Positions 35,986 to 47,591 of a DNA stretch of 64,000 bases are shown here, in pieces. A program made the position numbers and the translations under genes. The stretch comes from Cryptomeria japonica (Eukaryota; Streptophyta; Pinopsida; Cupressales; Cupressaceae), in the NCBI RefSeq assembly GCF_030272615.1, contig NC_081414.1:815090569-815154568 (forward strand), read 5' to 3'. Positions within the stretch are counted from its first letter, which is position 1. Every line of letters begins with the position of its first letter. The notes under the pieces are model-generated. The model had not been told where the DNA came from. It did no database searches and saw nothing but the letters and a program-made list of their open reading frames with translations.

Positions 35986-36379
35986 GGCATTGGATCTTCT
36001 TCTGAACCTACCTCTGAATGTAATGTCACAACTCATCAAGGTAAATTCACTTTGCAAGGTGCTCTAGCTAAAAACACCACTTCCTCATCAACCAAACCTG
36101 AGTATGACCTTGTAGAATAGTTAGGGAAGACACTCACACTTATCTCAAATGTTGAACTCTTATGCATATCCCCCGCACATAAAGCCATTCTTGACAAAAC
36201 TTTAAGAGACACTTCCATCCCCACTGATCTGAATGTGGACCAGTTTCAAGCCATGGTGGGATACCTTTTCATTCCACACTCCCTTACATTTACAGAAGTT
36301 GACGATGCCTCTATAAGTCAACCACATAATGCACCTTTACATATTGAAGCCTTACTACACAAATATCAAATAAAATGAG

Positions 36380-36740
36380 TCTTGATAGATGGAGGAGCAT
36401 GTCCGAACATTTGTACATTGAGCACTATTAAACAATTGGGATATTCTGAAAAAGTTGTGAATGATACAAACATACTTACCATCAAAGCATATGATGATGA
36501 AGAGCGCTCATCCAAAGACACGGTCACTTTACCTCTCAGAGTTGGGCCAATTACAAAGGACGTGGTTTGTCAGGTCCTTGATTTAGATCTCACATACAAT
36601 ATACTCTTGGGACATCCATGGATTCATGAAATTAGAGTTGTTCCTTCAACATACCATTGATGTATCAAGTTTACACACAATGGAGTTGAAGTGACCATCA
36701 AAGGCAATATAGAACCATTCATATATTGCAACAATCTACA
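36380..36740 (+). mobile_element. Element G: aspartic protease region
   Basis: Contains MIDGGACPNICTL, where D-G-G takes the place of the D-T/S-G of classic retroviral-type proteases, and the downstream YNILLGHPWIHEI motif seen in Ty3/gypsy polyproteins. The protease cuts the polyprotein. Fossil. Confidence 0.8.
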
Positions 36741-37639
36741 ACCTAGATCAGAAATAACAATCTCATTCAATCGAGAAGATATTCCTTCATCAACATATGT
36801 AGATCTCAAATCCTTGAAAGGTTCTACATCAAAACAAGAAGAGATCAAAGAAACATTCAAGGCTAAAGACATGGGATGTGGTGAGTATATCTTTCATGTT
36901 GATAAAATACCACTATCCCCTAAGGTATTCAGTCAACAGGAACAATCTATAAACAATTTGCAAGGAATTGGGTGTGAACCACCTAGTGTTGTGGCTATTA
37001 AGTCTAAATGTAAATCTCCTCTAGTGGTGCAAGCATCTTTTGATATCAATAATCCTCAGAGTGGTTCTAATGAATAATCTATTAAATATATTGCCAACCC
37101 TCTTGAGAAGTCACATAGCTTTACCATTTCCACTCCGCTCCTAGACTTGGATCAATAAGAATTACAAAAACCCAAAATCAAAAATAAAGAGAAGTCCTTT
37201 AGTTCAAATCAAAATCAAAAGCTATTGGACTCTGCAAAAATCAAAGTCAAGGATAAAAATCCTATGAAAGAAAAAGAGCAAGAGATGATCTCCCCTAATA
37301 TCAAAAAAATTGGGGGCAAAAGTTCTACAATTTCAAGTAAAAAAAAACACTTGTTGATCCTAATTCTCCATCATGCTATCCTACTTTCACTTATTTTCGC
37401 AATCATAAGCCTTCATCACTCATCCACTTGTTCCAAACATCCTTTTCCTTCTGGTGATACATCATGGACCTTTAATGGAGCTTCCTCGAAGGACTTTGTT
37501 GTTAGGGATGCCCAAACTTCTTTAGGTGACATGCATATCAGCCTTTGTAGTCCACACACTAGTAATTCTATCTCAATTCCTTTATCAAGGAAGACAGTTA
37601 CTTGAGCTACACATCATTCAGTAAAGTAACAATGTAGCT

Positions 37640-37880
37640 ACAATCACAAGGTAGAACCTCGCACATTTGAGGTAGGTGACTTAGTTCTCAAAGAAAATCC
37701 TAAAAATCAGCAAGACAGAGAGAAGAAGGGAAAATTCAAACCAATTGGCTTGGTCCTTACATCAGCCTATGGATCCAGTGCATATCAAATCTCAACCCCA
37801 GAGGGAGAACCTTTGGAGGATACTATCAAGAACATGCACCTTTGTAGGTTTTACACACAACTCTTGGGAGTATCCTAATT
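37640..37880 (+). mobile_element. Element G: integrase C-terminal tail
   Basis: Reads FEVGDLVLKENPKNQQD followed by GSSAYQISTPEGEPLEDT and MHLCRFYT, the usual last segment of plant Ty3/gypsy integrase. RT, RNase H and the integrase core expected between protease and this tail are absent, so a large internal deletion has occurred. Confidence 0.75.
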
Positions 37881-37990
37881 CAAAAATACAAAAAAAAATT
37901 AAAAAATCAAAAATATAAAAAAATCAAAAATTCAAAAATACAAAAAAATCAAAATTTCAAAATTACAAAAAAGTCATAAACTAAAAAAAT
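37881..37990 (+). repeat. A-rich simple repeat after the integrase tail
   Basis: Repeated AAAAATCAAAAATTC-like words, a low-complexity linker between the pol end and the 3' non-coding region of element G. Confidence 0.75.
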
Positions 37991-39560
37991 TGTTACTTGG
38001 TGAAAACTTGGCAAACAAGAGCCTTGTGACATAAAAAAATTAAAAAAGTAAAAAGAAAATGCATTTCATCCAACAGTGAAAACCACTTCGGCGGCACCCT
38101 GGGCAAGTACCATGGTGAAAGCCGGGTCACCGGCTCCATGCGTAGAGACATTGCTCCTCCCTCCTTCAAGATTCTCTTTCATTGCTTCACTTTGCACACA
38201 CTCACAGCCTATCCATCCATAATAAACTTAAACATTCCCATCATGGCTTGTTATTGATCTACCTAATATTGGTTAGCCATTCATAATAATCTTTCATTTT
38301 TCACCTCTTTCCATCCATAATTAATCAGCTCCTATCTGTGGCTAAGGAAAATCCTACGTTTAGTGATGGGTGTTGAACTGAGAGCATCACACGTTTCGAG
38401 GAGTATAGTTTCTTCCAACTTTCCCTAGTCTATCCACACACAATCCACAATAAAGCAACACTTGCATCATAGATCCACAATAAAGTTTTGTCTTCTCCAC
38501 AATAAAATATCAATTTCATGGATTCAGTCAATTTCAAATGAGACACAGTAGCAACAATGGGATTCAACAAATCAAATCTTTTGACAGACTCAGACAACAT
38601 TATAGTTCAGTGCTATCTATCCTTTTGTGAATGAAAACATTGTGACCACAATCAAATAAGACTTATATAAGTGACAAGAGACACTAAAATTGAGGACTAC
38701 AGTGGATGTTGGTGTCGAGTCTTGGTTTTCTTTTGATTTTATCTTTCTGGTGACATGTCTTTTTTCTTTTCCAGGATGTCTCTGACTAGAGATTTTATCT
38801 CCAGGATGTCTTTGACTAGAAAGGCGAGGATGGGGTATCGTAACCTATTTTCTTTGTTGTTTGTGGATTTTCTCTTAGTAATGCTATGACTTGTCCAAGG
38901 ATATGAGGACACTGTGAGTCTAGTATGAACTAGGGCATTCTTTGTTTGCGACTGTTTGATTTCCATGCAAATAGGTACAATGACTTTCTGGGTCAAACAT
39001 ATATCTAGATTCTCATAACCTATTTGTCAAAATAAATCTCAATGATGATAACGCACAAGAAGCTCTTTCACTTCCATATCTTGTATCTTGCATCCCCCTT
39101 TCTTGATTGACTTCCATCGTCCTTCTTGAGTCTGTGTAGCCCTGTATCACATGACTGAGTACAATGACAGAACAAAAATATTTGCATTTCATACATACAT
39201 ATAGATATCAAAATTGTACCACATCTTGCACACAACACATATTAGCACATTTTACATTTTCATCATGTAAATAGTCATTTGCAGTATCATATTCATTTGC
39301 ATTTCATACATTCACATTGGCATAACATATAAAACATAAAATAACAAAAATATTGCATTGCATAATATACATATTTGCATCCATGTCATAAGCATCACAT
39401 AGAAACATACATCACATAGGTACACATGCATATAGCTACCAGAAAGATGATTCATCTCATATATATATATCAAAATCATAAGTGTCATGATACAATGATG
39501 TCAAATACATATGGCTACAATCACCTGAAGGTGTCATCATAAAAAATGGTACAAAACTGA
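37991..39560. other. Element G: 3' non-coding region
   Basis: No coding frame supported. Includes a GC-richer stretch at 38090-38140 and then AT-rich sequence. Confidence 0.55.
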
Positions 39561-39581
39561 TACATAAAGAGCCCTCTAAGG

Positions 39582-40440
39582 TTATGATGAACTCCCTCCC
39601 TCGGAGTCGGCTGGCCTTGATGGAGTTTGAGCGTTGGAAGGACCCACCCTAGGATCATCTATCATGTCCCCTCTATCTGGTGGTGGTGGAAGACCCATAA
39701 GCCCACCACTAGATGCTTGTCTCCTATCTCTCCCTCTAGTGGTCATTGTAGTTTGCGATGGTCTATCGAAGCTCCTAGCCCGCTTCTCTAGTGGCACCGC
39801 TCCATAGTATAGGTCTCTCTAGTAGCCTATCTCTTCCCCTGCCCATAGAACATAGGCATATCTTGTCCCTGTGTCCTATGCTACCTAGCTCCCTACCCTT
39901 AGTATTGTCTCAGCCTCTATATAGCACTGAATAGCCTGGTCCCTCTCCCGCTCAGTGTCCCTTAGCTATCTCCCAATCCTAGCTGTCTCCTTCTCTAGAT
40001 CCTAGATCTCATCTACCTATCCTTGGTAGATATCCCTCAAGGATAGTAGCTCATCCTCCTCCTCTCTCCCCTCAACTTGTCCTTGTGGCTTCTCTTGTGG
40101 TTGCACATGTCCTGCCCTCATCTCCATTCCTAGATCCTGAAACACTCATCTAAGTGCATCCCTATCTCCATCTCGATTGTAAGGAACTAACTCCCCATCG
40201 ATCAGTATCTTCAGTATCCTATATACATCTTGTAAGGTTACTATCATCTCACCCATCGGCAAATGAAAAGTACATGTCTCTAAGTGCTATCTCTCAGCTA
40301 GCGCAGTCAGCAATCCCATGTTCACCCGAAACTCAGGCATATACAAAATATGTCACAGGCCCATAGCCTCAATCGTTGCTCTATACTTGAGTGTCAGCTT
40401 TGGTCATAAACTCTAAGTCGATGCGAATCTCTCTCGTGAC
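39582..40440 (-). mobile_element. Element G: antisense plant-mobile-domain gene remnant
   Basis: On the minus strand at about 40150-40400 a frame reads FHLPMGEMIVTLQDVYRI and LKILIDGELVPY, the hallmark of the plant mobile domain (PMD, aminotransferase-like) found in MuDR-type and some Ty3/gypsy elements. 39582-39797, downstream on the same strand, encodes a Pro/Ser/Arg-rich tail (MTTRGRDRRQASSGG). The gene runs opposite to gag and pol, as described for extra genes in Tat-branch elements. Fossil with a few breaks. Confidence 0.65.
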
Positions 40441-40487
40441 TCCAACATAGGCAGGTCCTTCTGTAGTCAAGCAAATCAACTATGTCA

Positions 40488-40860
40488 ATCCTTGCAGCAT
40501 TCCCTATTCATCACAAAGTGTTTCTCTTTTTTAGTACTCCTTGTTCATCACAAAGTACTACTTTTTTATCCTAGTGGCATTCTGTGTTCATCACAAAGTG
40601 TTGCTTCTTATCCTAGTGGCATTCCTTGTTCATCACAAAGTGTTGCTTTCTATCCTAGTATCATTCCATGTTCATAACAAAGTGATGCTTTGATCCTATC
40701 TTTTAGGGCACCTACTTAAGAGTATCTTCTTGAGTAGCTTATCCAATTGACAACGTATGTTCTATAATAGAATTGTCAATTTCAGCCTAATCCAATTGGC
40801 AACGTATGTTCTATCATAGAATTGTAAATTTCTATGGTACTCCCTATTCATCACAAAGTG
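40488..40860. repeat. Element G: TTCATCACAAAGTG repeat cluster
   Basis: About six imperfect copies of a unit containing TTCATCACAAAGTG, spaced 35-50 bp apart for the first five, upstream of the antisense mobile-domain gene. Confidence 0.75.
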
Positions 40861-41060
40861 CCTCGATCTATCCTATTCTAGGGCCTCTACTTGAGTGTAT
40901 CCTCTTGAGTAGTTTCCTGATTGGCAACATATGTTCTATCACAGAATTGTCAATCCTAGCCCTATCTGCTACCCTAGTCTTCCCTAGAGGACCTGCTTGA
41001 GTGTATCCTATCAGTAGCTTATCCAATTGATAGTGTATGTTTATCACAGAACTGCCAATT
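40745..41060. repeat. Element G: four related 37-bp hairpin units
   Basis: Arms such as AATTGACAA...TTGTCAATT at 40745-40781, with related units at 40794-40830, 40919-40956 and 41025-41060. The loop GTATGTTCTAT-like sequence is shared. The arms are partly kept complementary despite changes. Confidence 0.7.
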
Positions 41061-41696
41061 TGACCTTAAAGACATAAATGCGCATTCATGATGTAAACAT
41101 GCTTACATACTTCACAAATGTGCCTGTCCTGCATAGAGGAAGCTAGCCTACCCAGACGCGCTTGGCACTGACATAGACACGCCTTAGCAATTTTTTTTCC
41201 CCCGCTTGACATTTTTTTCAACATACCTAGAGCACATTTATTGACCTACCTAACATGCATTTATGACAACAATTAATGCAACAAGGTACAAGGAGGTTTT
41301 GTGGTACTCACCAGCTCTCCTGCATCTACTGGCCTCTGAAATCGGCTAACGCGGTTGAATCTATGCACCAATGCCATCACTGCTAACTGCTCTCTGCTCT
41401 ATCTGCACTCTGATCTCTTAGATGTGTGGATGACAATGAGGATTTTTTCCCTCATAGTCTATCTTATAGACTACTCTAGCCCTATTCTCCTAAGTCAATC
41501 TTCTTTATCCCGTGACTCTGTCACTCTATCCTGTCAGTCCATTCTAGCCTTTCTTTCTTATCGAGAGATTTTTTACGATCTTTTTAGACATTTTCATCCA
41601 ATCTCTTGAGGAGGCATATCATTCCCATCTTGGGGCAACTTTGTATCAGTTCATCTTATCTTCTTTGAAACAACGCGACAAGCTACATTGTCTCAA

Positions 41697-42521
41697 AGAG
41701 GGGCAAAATCTAGACACCTAAAATTGTCCTACCTAATTAAATAAATATTTTATTTATTTAATTATTTTATCCTAATTCTTTTGTTACTTAAATAAATCTT
41801 TATTTATTTAATTAATTAATTTATCCTCTTCTAGCCTTATTTCTCATTTAAATAAATACATTTATTTATTTAAATAACCCTTTTCCTAAATTAAATAAAT
41901 ATCTTATTTATTTAATTGATCCTTCTTCTATTAATTAAATAAATCTTTATTTATTTAATTAATTCATTAATCTTTTCCACCTATGACACATGTCATTCAT
42001 CTCTTAATTCCTACACTACGTGCCCTCTTATTATTTTCTCTACCTACCCTCTAATCATAGCCGACCATTTATCTTTTACACCTCTCAATCTCATCCCTCC
42101 ATTTCCTATAGTGTCTTCTATATAAGAGGATGCTTCCTTAATTATCAATCCCAACTAATCATTCTATTCAACTACTAATCAACTATTCTATTCAACTAAT
42201 CAATCTTTGAAGCCAACTACGCATTCAAACTTTCATATGTGATCAAGCCTACTTGCAACCACATTTTCATTCTTTTTTGAGCTCTTGTGCACAGATAAAA
42301 TGTAAGAGCAATATATCAAGCAAGATCAATGGAGATAGGAAGAATAGAGATCCAAATCCTATTGAACATATGATGGTATAATCTTTGTTATTTCATTTGA
42401 TTTGCATTATCTTAGGTAATCTTCATATGTTATGGTGGATCTTTGTTGTTGTTAGGCTAGGGTTTTGTGGTTGAATTCATTTAGTCTTTCAATATTGTTG
42501 TTTTTGTTTTCACCATAAACA
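41697..42521 (+). repeat. Element G: polypurine tract and right LTR
   Basis: A purine-rich AAAGAGGGGCAAAA stretch ends at 41708 and is followed by the right LTR (41709-42521), which ends CCATAAACA. The right LTR matches the left LTR over its length. Confidence 0.88.
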
Positions 42522-44353
42522 ACTACCACAGAGTGTAGTGGATAAATATGACAAAGAAATCTATTTTGTTATCAAGAGAGATGAGACATGGATGGAAGTT
42601 GTATTCCGTAGGACTGTCTGGGTAACTGAAATGGGATATGAGGTAGATATTAACATTTTGGAGACATATGCTAAAGTATTATTGAATGCATTAAGAGAAC
42701 CATCAGAAGAATTTTTTGGCAGTGCTAAGACTATTGAAGGTGATGCAAATACATTGAAGGAAAGAAAGAAAAGAGAACAATTTATTAGAGATGCTTCTAA
42801 GAAAGTTAAGGAAATCAAGGAAAATGTAATGAAAATTAGTGGCATATCGGCTACTAAGCTTGAAGGACTTCAAATTGAGACACACATTTCACTGGTTGGC
42901 ACATCTTCTAGAACCAATAGTGACAAGGCAGGTGAGTTTAAAAGAGTAGAAAGGAAGAAGAGAAAACCTTCACTGGTACCCTCTCCTTCACCTATGAGAA
43001 CAAGGACTTTAATAAGGAAGAAACAACAGGCAGTAAGGGGACCACCAAAGAAATTAACACCAAAGAAGAAACAACAACCTGTTACCCTTTCTTTAGATGC
43101 TTTATTGAATGAGATAATTGATGATGGAAATCTGGCCAATGTACACCAACTGTATAACACGTTTAATGATTCAGACAAGGAAAGCATTGAGAACAATAGA
43201 ATTCTACATTTGGACATATAAAAAAAGGTTTTGATTGAAGTTGTGGATGACTTACCTAATGAACTATATAGGAGATTAGAAGAAAAAAGGATTACAATGA
43301 TGGAATTAGATAAGAAACTAAAAGTGGAGAAACTTCTAGTTGTACATCCTGTGAATTCAAAAGAAGAAATTGATGAATTAATCTTTGAGGCTAACCGATT
43401 TGTTTTTGCCAGTGGACACCGACAAGTAAGTTTAATGGTAGGAAGAGTAAAAGAGATTGTAGATTAGACTGTTGATAACTGGGATATATTCTTTGTGGAG
43501 AAAGAAAAACAAGAGAAAATGAACTGGCCAAAGAAAACATTTAAAGTGTATCAGAAGGATAAGGACAAGGGCAAAGGTAAAGTTGGTGGTATTCTGAACA
43601 TCAAAACATTTTGAGAAACCCTTGCTAGTTGAGATGCAAACACAGACTGATCCACCGGAGGTAAACACAAGTAAAATGGTTACAACTGATGGAAGCACAA
43701 AGGTGATAAAGGCAATTGGTGAGACATCCAATACATCAAGTGAATTTAGACCTACAAATGTTATAGAGGTACTTTTGGATTCAATAAAAAATATAACGGA
43801 TTTCAATGCTTAGGCCTACAAGGCAATTGATAACACTATACCAATTCTTAAAGTGATTGCACCTAATTGTAACATAGATCATATTAAGGATTCTTTAGGC
43901 AAATCAGACACATTGTCCAAATTTATTGTTGACAATATAATAACGGTTGATAAAGTGAATGAGGATACAATAAAGGACAGAGTTGAAAAGGAGAAGAACA
44001 AATTCTTTGATGACACCATAAAGAAGTGCACTAAACACCTAAATACATTATTACCAGCACTAAACTCTACTATTCTAGAGTACAAAGAGCTATACAAAGA
44101 AACATGCAAACCTCACCTTCTAACAGAGGACATAGACAAGGAGATTAGTAAAACACAACAGGAAATTGATGACATAGCAGATAACATAATTGGTTCATCT
44201 GGTCACATATCAATTTTTGAGAAAGAAATGACAGGTTTTGAAGAAAAATTAGAGAAACTTGAAAAAGAAAAGGCAAGGATAAGGTCTAATGCCAGAGAAC
44301 TTAAAAATAAACTTGGTCCTAAGTTGGACGATCTTATTTCTCATAGAATATAA
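42522..44353 (+). mobile_element. Element B: accessory frame, downstream part
   Basis: After element G the cargo continues: KYDKEIYFVIKRDETWM and VWVTEMGYEVDINILETY (from 42538), then a strongly basic stretch (about 42940-43080), a EIIDDGNLANV motif, and a Lys/Glu-rich region likely to form coiled coils up to 44353. The same order of motifs is found in element D. No known domain is recognised. Its place between gag and the 3' LTR is where some copia elements carry an extra, env-like or unknown gene. Fossil with a few breaks. Confidence 0.6.
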
Positions 44354-44703
44354 ATATTTAAGGCATTACTTTAGGGAGAACAATCATCGAAAGATCACAT
44401 GCATTATCTCACCAGCATGATCCAACAAACTAAGGCAACTTTGAAGGACAACAAAAGGTTTATGCAGAGTTTGAATTTGGTTTTGGTAGATATCTTTCAG
44501 ATTGTAACCAACTGATTACAGACTTTGAGGTGAATTTTTGCACTTGTTTGACTATTTTTGACAACCGTTGTCATTGATGTCAAATGGGGATTAGTTGAGA
44601 GAAAAATACTTCTTCAGAGGAGATCATTTTCTTAGGGGGAGCACATCTTTTTGGAAACTTTTTGGAACAATTTTTGGATTTTTCTCATGAGTGTTGCCAT
44701 CAA

Positions 44704-45494
44704 TGCCAAAGGGGGAGATTGTTGGTATTCTACACTCTTATGAGAATAGTTGATGTTGTCATTGATGGCAACCAACTAGAAAACTTTTGTCAACCCACCG
44801 GCAATAGACTTCTACATACACTAGCAGGCACTTCACCGGCAGCGGCAATAATGCATACCAACACTCAAGCCAACATGGAATAAACTTTGTTTATTGTTTT
44901 ATATTGTAATTATCTTTTGTAAAAGTCGACATGGCATATTGTAAAAGACTTATATATATGTATGAGATCTTATAAGTCATTTTGTAAGAGAAATAGGAGA
45001 AAAAAAAGGATAGATGATTTTTTGATATAGTTGACAGCGAAGGTTTTGGTAATAGACTGAGCTTAAACTGATACTGAACCTAGCATAGTTGATGTTGATC
45101 TAAAGCAGTACATTGTATTGGATTTTGATAATCCATTTTGTAAGTCAATGAGACTTCTATTTTGTGATTGAGTAGTGAGCTCTAGGTTGTTAGCCTTCTA
45201 GCATGTGCAGGCTCCTCATTGTAAGTAATATTTATTCATTGGCCAGTGAGTGAATATTGTGGGTCACAAATTCCACCGAGGTTTTTCCCACACTCAGTTT
45301 CCTTGTTAAATATCTTGTTTTATGGTGTGTTCTCTATGCTATCTTTGTTATTCTTATTTGCTGCATTAATTCTTATTTGCTAGTACACTATTTTGGGATA
45401 CAAAGTTCTTAAAAAGTTTAAATATTCTGCTAACAGGTTAGACACTAATTCACCCCCCCTCTCAGTGTCTTTGGGACTATCATTGATTCTAATA
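44704..45494 (+). repeat. Element B: polypurine tract and right LTR
   Basis: AAAGGGGGAGA (44708-44718) precedes the LTR start TGTTGG at 44720. The LTR is 775 bp and ends AATA, followed by GGTGA. Confidence 0.88.
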
Positions 45495-45517
45495 GGTGAA
45501 GTATCCATCGATATGGT

Positions 45518-46708
45518 TGTTGAAACAACTAGTCGACATTTATGAAACAACCACAAATCACAGGATTATAACTGACTGATGCGACTCGAGGAAGAAAGAA
45601 TGATAGAGTAAGATCAGGGAATAGTTGGCACTTGGATCAACACAAAGGAAAAATCATATTGCAAGAATACCTTTAAAAGGAAACAACTAAGTGTTTTATG
45701 AGTTGACATATTTCAAGGTAGGAGATCTCGTACGTGATTGCTATCTTTAGTAAGTATGCATTGGATAATGGAATACCTGTACAGATGCATCCTTGGAGTA
45801 CAGGTGATCGATACAAGATAGACTGGATCAGATCTCTTGAAGATTATGTCGGGTAAAGGAAACCCTAACCACTCAGTGTTTGAATGCATTCTTGGCGGGA
45901 AATGATGGAGTTAAATATATGAGCTTGAGATAGAGCAAGATGATGCTGCATAGAAGAAAAAGAGAGAAGAGAGATTAAGTATAGAGAAGAATTTTGGCTT
46001 TAGAATTTAATCTAAGAAAGTTCCAGAGTAAGTGAGAAAGTAAATCGGTGAGAGGGTTTAACCGATAGTGATTGTATACCGGTATAATAGTAATTAAATA
46101 GTTAAGCAAATCGGTGAGGTGTGGTTGAGCAAAGTAGCATCCAAGTGTGACACAACGTGTGGTGAGACTATGAGAGAGAGAGAGAGAGATAATAGAGGAA
46201 AAGAATCAAACAGAGAAATCTCACAACCGGTAGTGTGAGATTTAATGGAGGAGAAAAGACAGTCAACTGGAAATAAGATATTTGATCAAGAGTTGTAGAA
46301 TTCATTTGCAACAAGAATCCTTAACTGTGTCTAAATTGTATTTCAATATACATCACCAAGTTGGAGCTTGGTGTAGGGGTTGGTTCTCCTTCGCTTTGTG
46401 CCCTAAAACAAAAGGGGTTGGCGCTCCTTGGGTTAGTGCCCTAAATCTTTGCAGTCTAGTATTTTACTTGTGAGATTGGATTGGAGTAGTAGTCTCCAAC
46501 AACTTTTCTCGCCGAGGTTTTTCCCATATTGGGTTTTCCTCGTACATCTAGTGTTGTGTGATTGATATCTTTTTTTCTTCCTTTCTTCTTTACTAGCTTG
46601 ATTGTTTAGTGCTTAAGTTAATAACCATTATTCTGATGTTGCTTTGAAAGGTCAAAATTTTAGGAACCACTTATTCACCCCCCTCTCAGTGGTACTCTAT
46701 GTTCAACA
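45518..46708 (+). repeat. Element C, left LTR
   Basis: 1191 bp with perfect inverted termini TGTTGAA...TTCAACA. Contains a (GA)n run near 46171-46188 and, near the end, a TTGGAG/CTCCAA hairpin followed by GCCGAGGTTTTTCCC. Confidence 0.82.
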
Positions 46709-46710
46709 AT

Positions 46711-46722
46711 TGGTATCAGAGC
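46711..46722 (+). promoter_or_regulatory. Element C: primer binding site
   Basis: TGGTATCAGAGC, initiator-Met tRNA match, two bases after the LTR end. Confidence 0.9.
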
Positions 46723-47591
46723 CTAGGTTCCCCGTTATCTCTAAACCTTGGGTAGATTCTGGACTTTGAACACAATGGAAAGAAATGATTCTTCTTCCTC
46801 AAAATCCCCCATGTTTGATGGATCCAACTATGCCTTCTGGAGCAGAAGAATGGAGACCTATATTTCCTCCCTGGGTTTTGATGTGTGGATGTCTGTCAAG
46901 AATGGGTATGTTGTTCCTAGCGTTCCTCCCACTGATTTGGATGCTAAAAAGGAGCATGAGAACAATGCAAAGGCCAAACATGCTATCTTGAGTGTGTTGT
47001 CCGATAATGAGTTTGTCAAAGTCATGCACTGTGTTTCAGCAAAGGAGACATGGGATAAATTGTAGAGGTTGTTTGAAGGAGATACAAAAGTCAAAGAGGC
47101 CAAGATGCAAGCACTAAGGGGCCAACTTGGAAGCATCAAGATGAAAGATGATGAAAGATTGCAGACTATCTTCACTGATTTGATTAAATTGTGAACACCA
47201 TCAGAGGACTTGGAGAAGAGATTGTAGATGAGATTCTTGTCAAGAAGGTACTTAGATCTCTCACACCCAACTATGATACTAAGGTGTCTTCCATAGAAGA
47301 AGCCAAGGATCTGAAGACTTTTAAAATGGATGAGTTATTTGGCTCACTAACAGCCTATGAGATGAGAACAACCGGTGATACTTCCTTAAGGAAAGAAGCA
47401 ACATTCAACATCACCAAAAAGGGCAAAGAATCAGCTACTCATAAAGAATCTAGAGAAGACTCTGATGTAGAAGTAGAAAAATTTGTTAGGAAGCTCAAAA
47501 AAGGATCTGATCGGTATAAAGGAAAGCTACCACTTAAATGTTTCAACTATGGTAAGGTCAAACACTTTGCTACAAATTATCCCCACAAAGA

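Larger units (their letters stand above)
20150..42521 (+). mobile_element. Element G: Ty3/gypsy fossil nested in B
   Basis: LTRs at 20150-20971 and 41709-42521, flanked by ACTAT (20145-20149) and ACTAC (42522-42526). Between them lie a long leader, gag, protease, an integrase C-terminal tail and an antisense plant-mobile-domain gene; most of RT and integrase is missing. An extra antisense gene before the 3' LTR and a long leader are known for the Tat/Ogre-type branch of Ty3/gypsy, to which I tentatively assign it. It is itself split by a LINE and a 3.9-kb insertion. LTR divergence by eye is about 6%, younger than B, as nesting requires. Confidence 0.85.
17140..45494 (+). mobile_element. Element B: large Ty1/copia-type fossil without visible pol
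   Basis: LTRs at 17140-17932 and 44720-45494 share termini TGTTGG...(T)AA(C/T)A and are flanked by near-identical 5-bp repeats GCTGA (17135-17139) and GGTGA (45495-45499). A Met-tRNA primer site follows the left LTR and a polypurine tract precedes the right one. Inside are gag zinc knuckles and a large accessory frame, but no protease, integrase or RT, so it probably depended on a relative. It is interrupted by element G and has several breaks. LTR divergence by eye is about 8-9%. Confidence 0.85.

Noticed and set aside
36690-37605. Frames after the protease of G as separate genes
   Set aside because: They continue the low-complexity polyprotein region of the element and have no independent start or domain.
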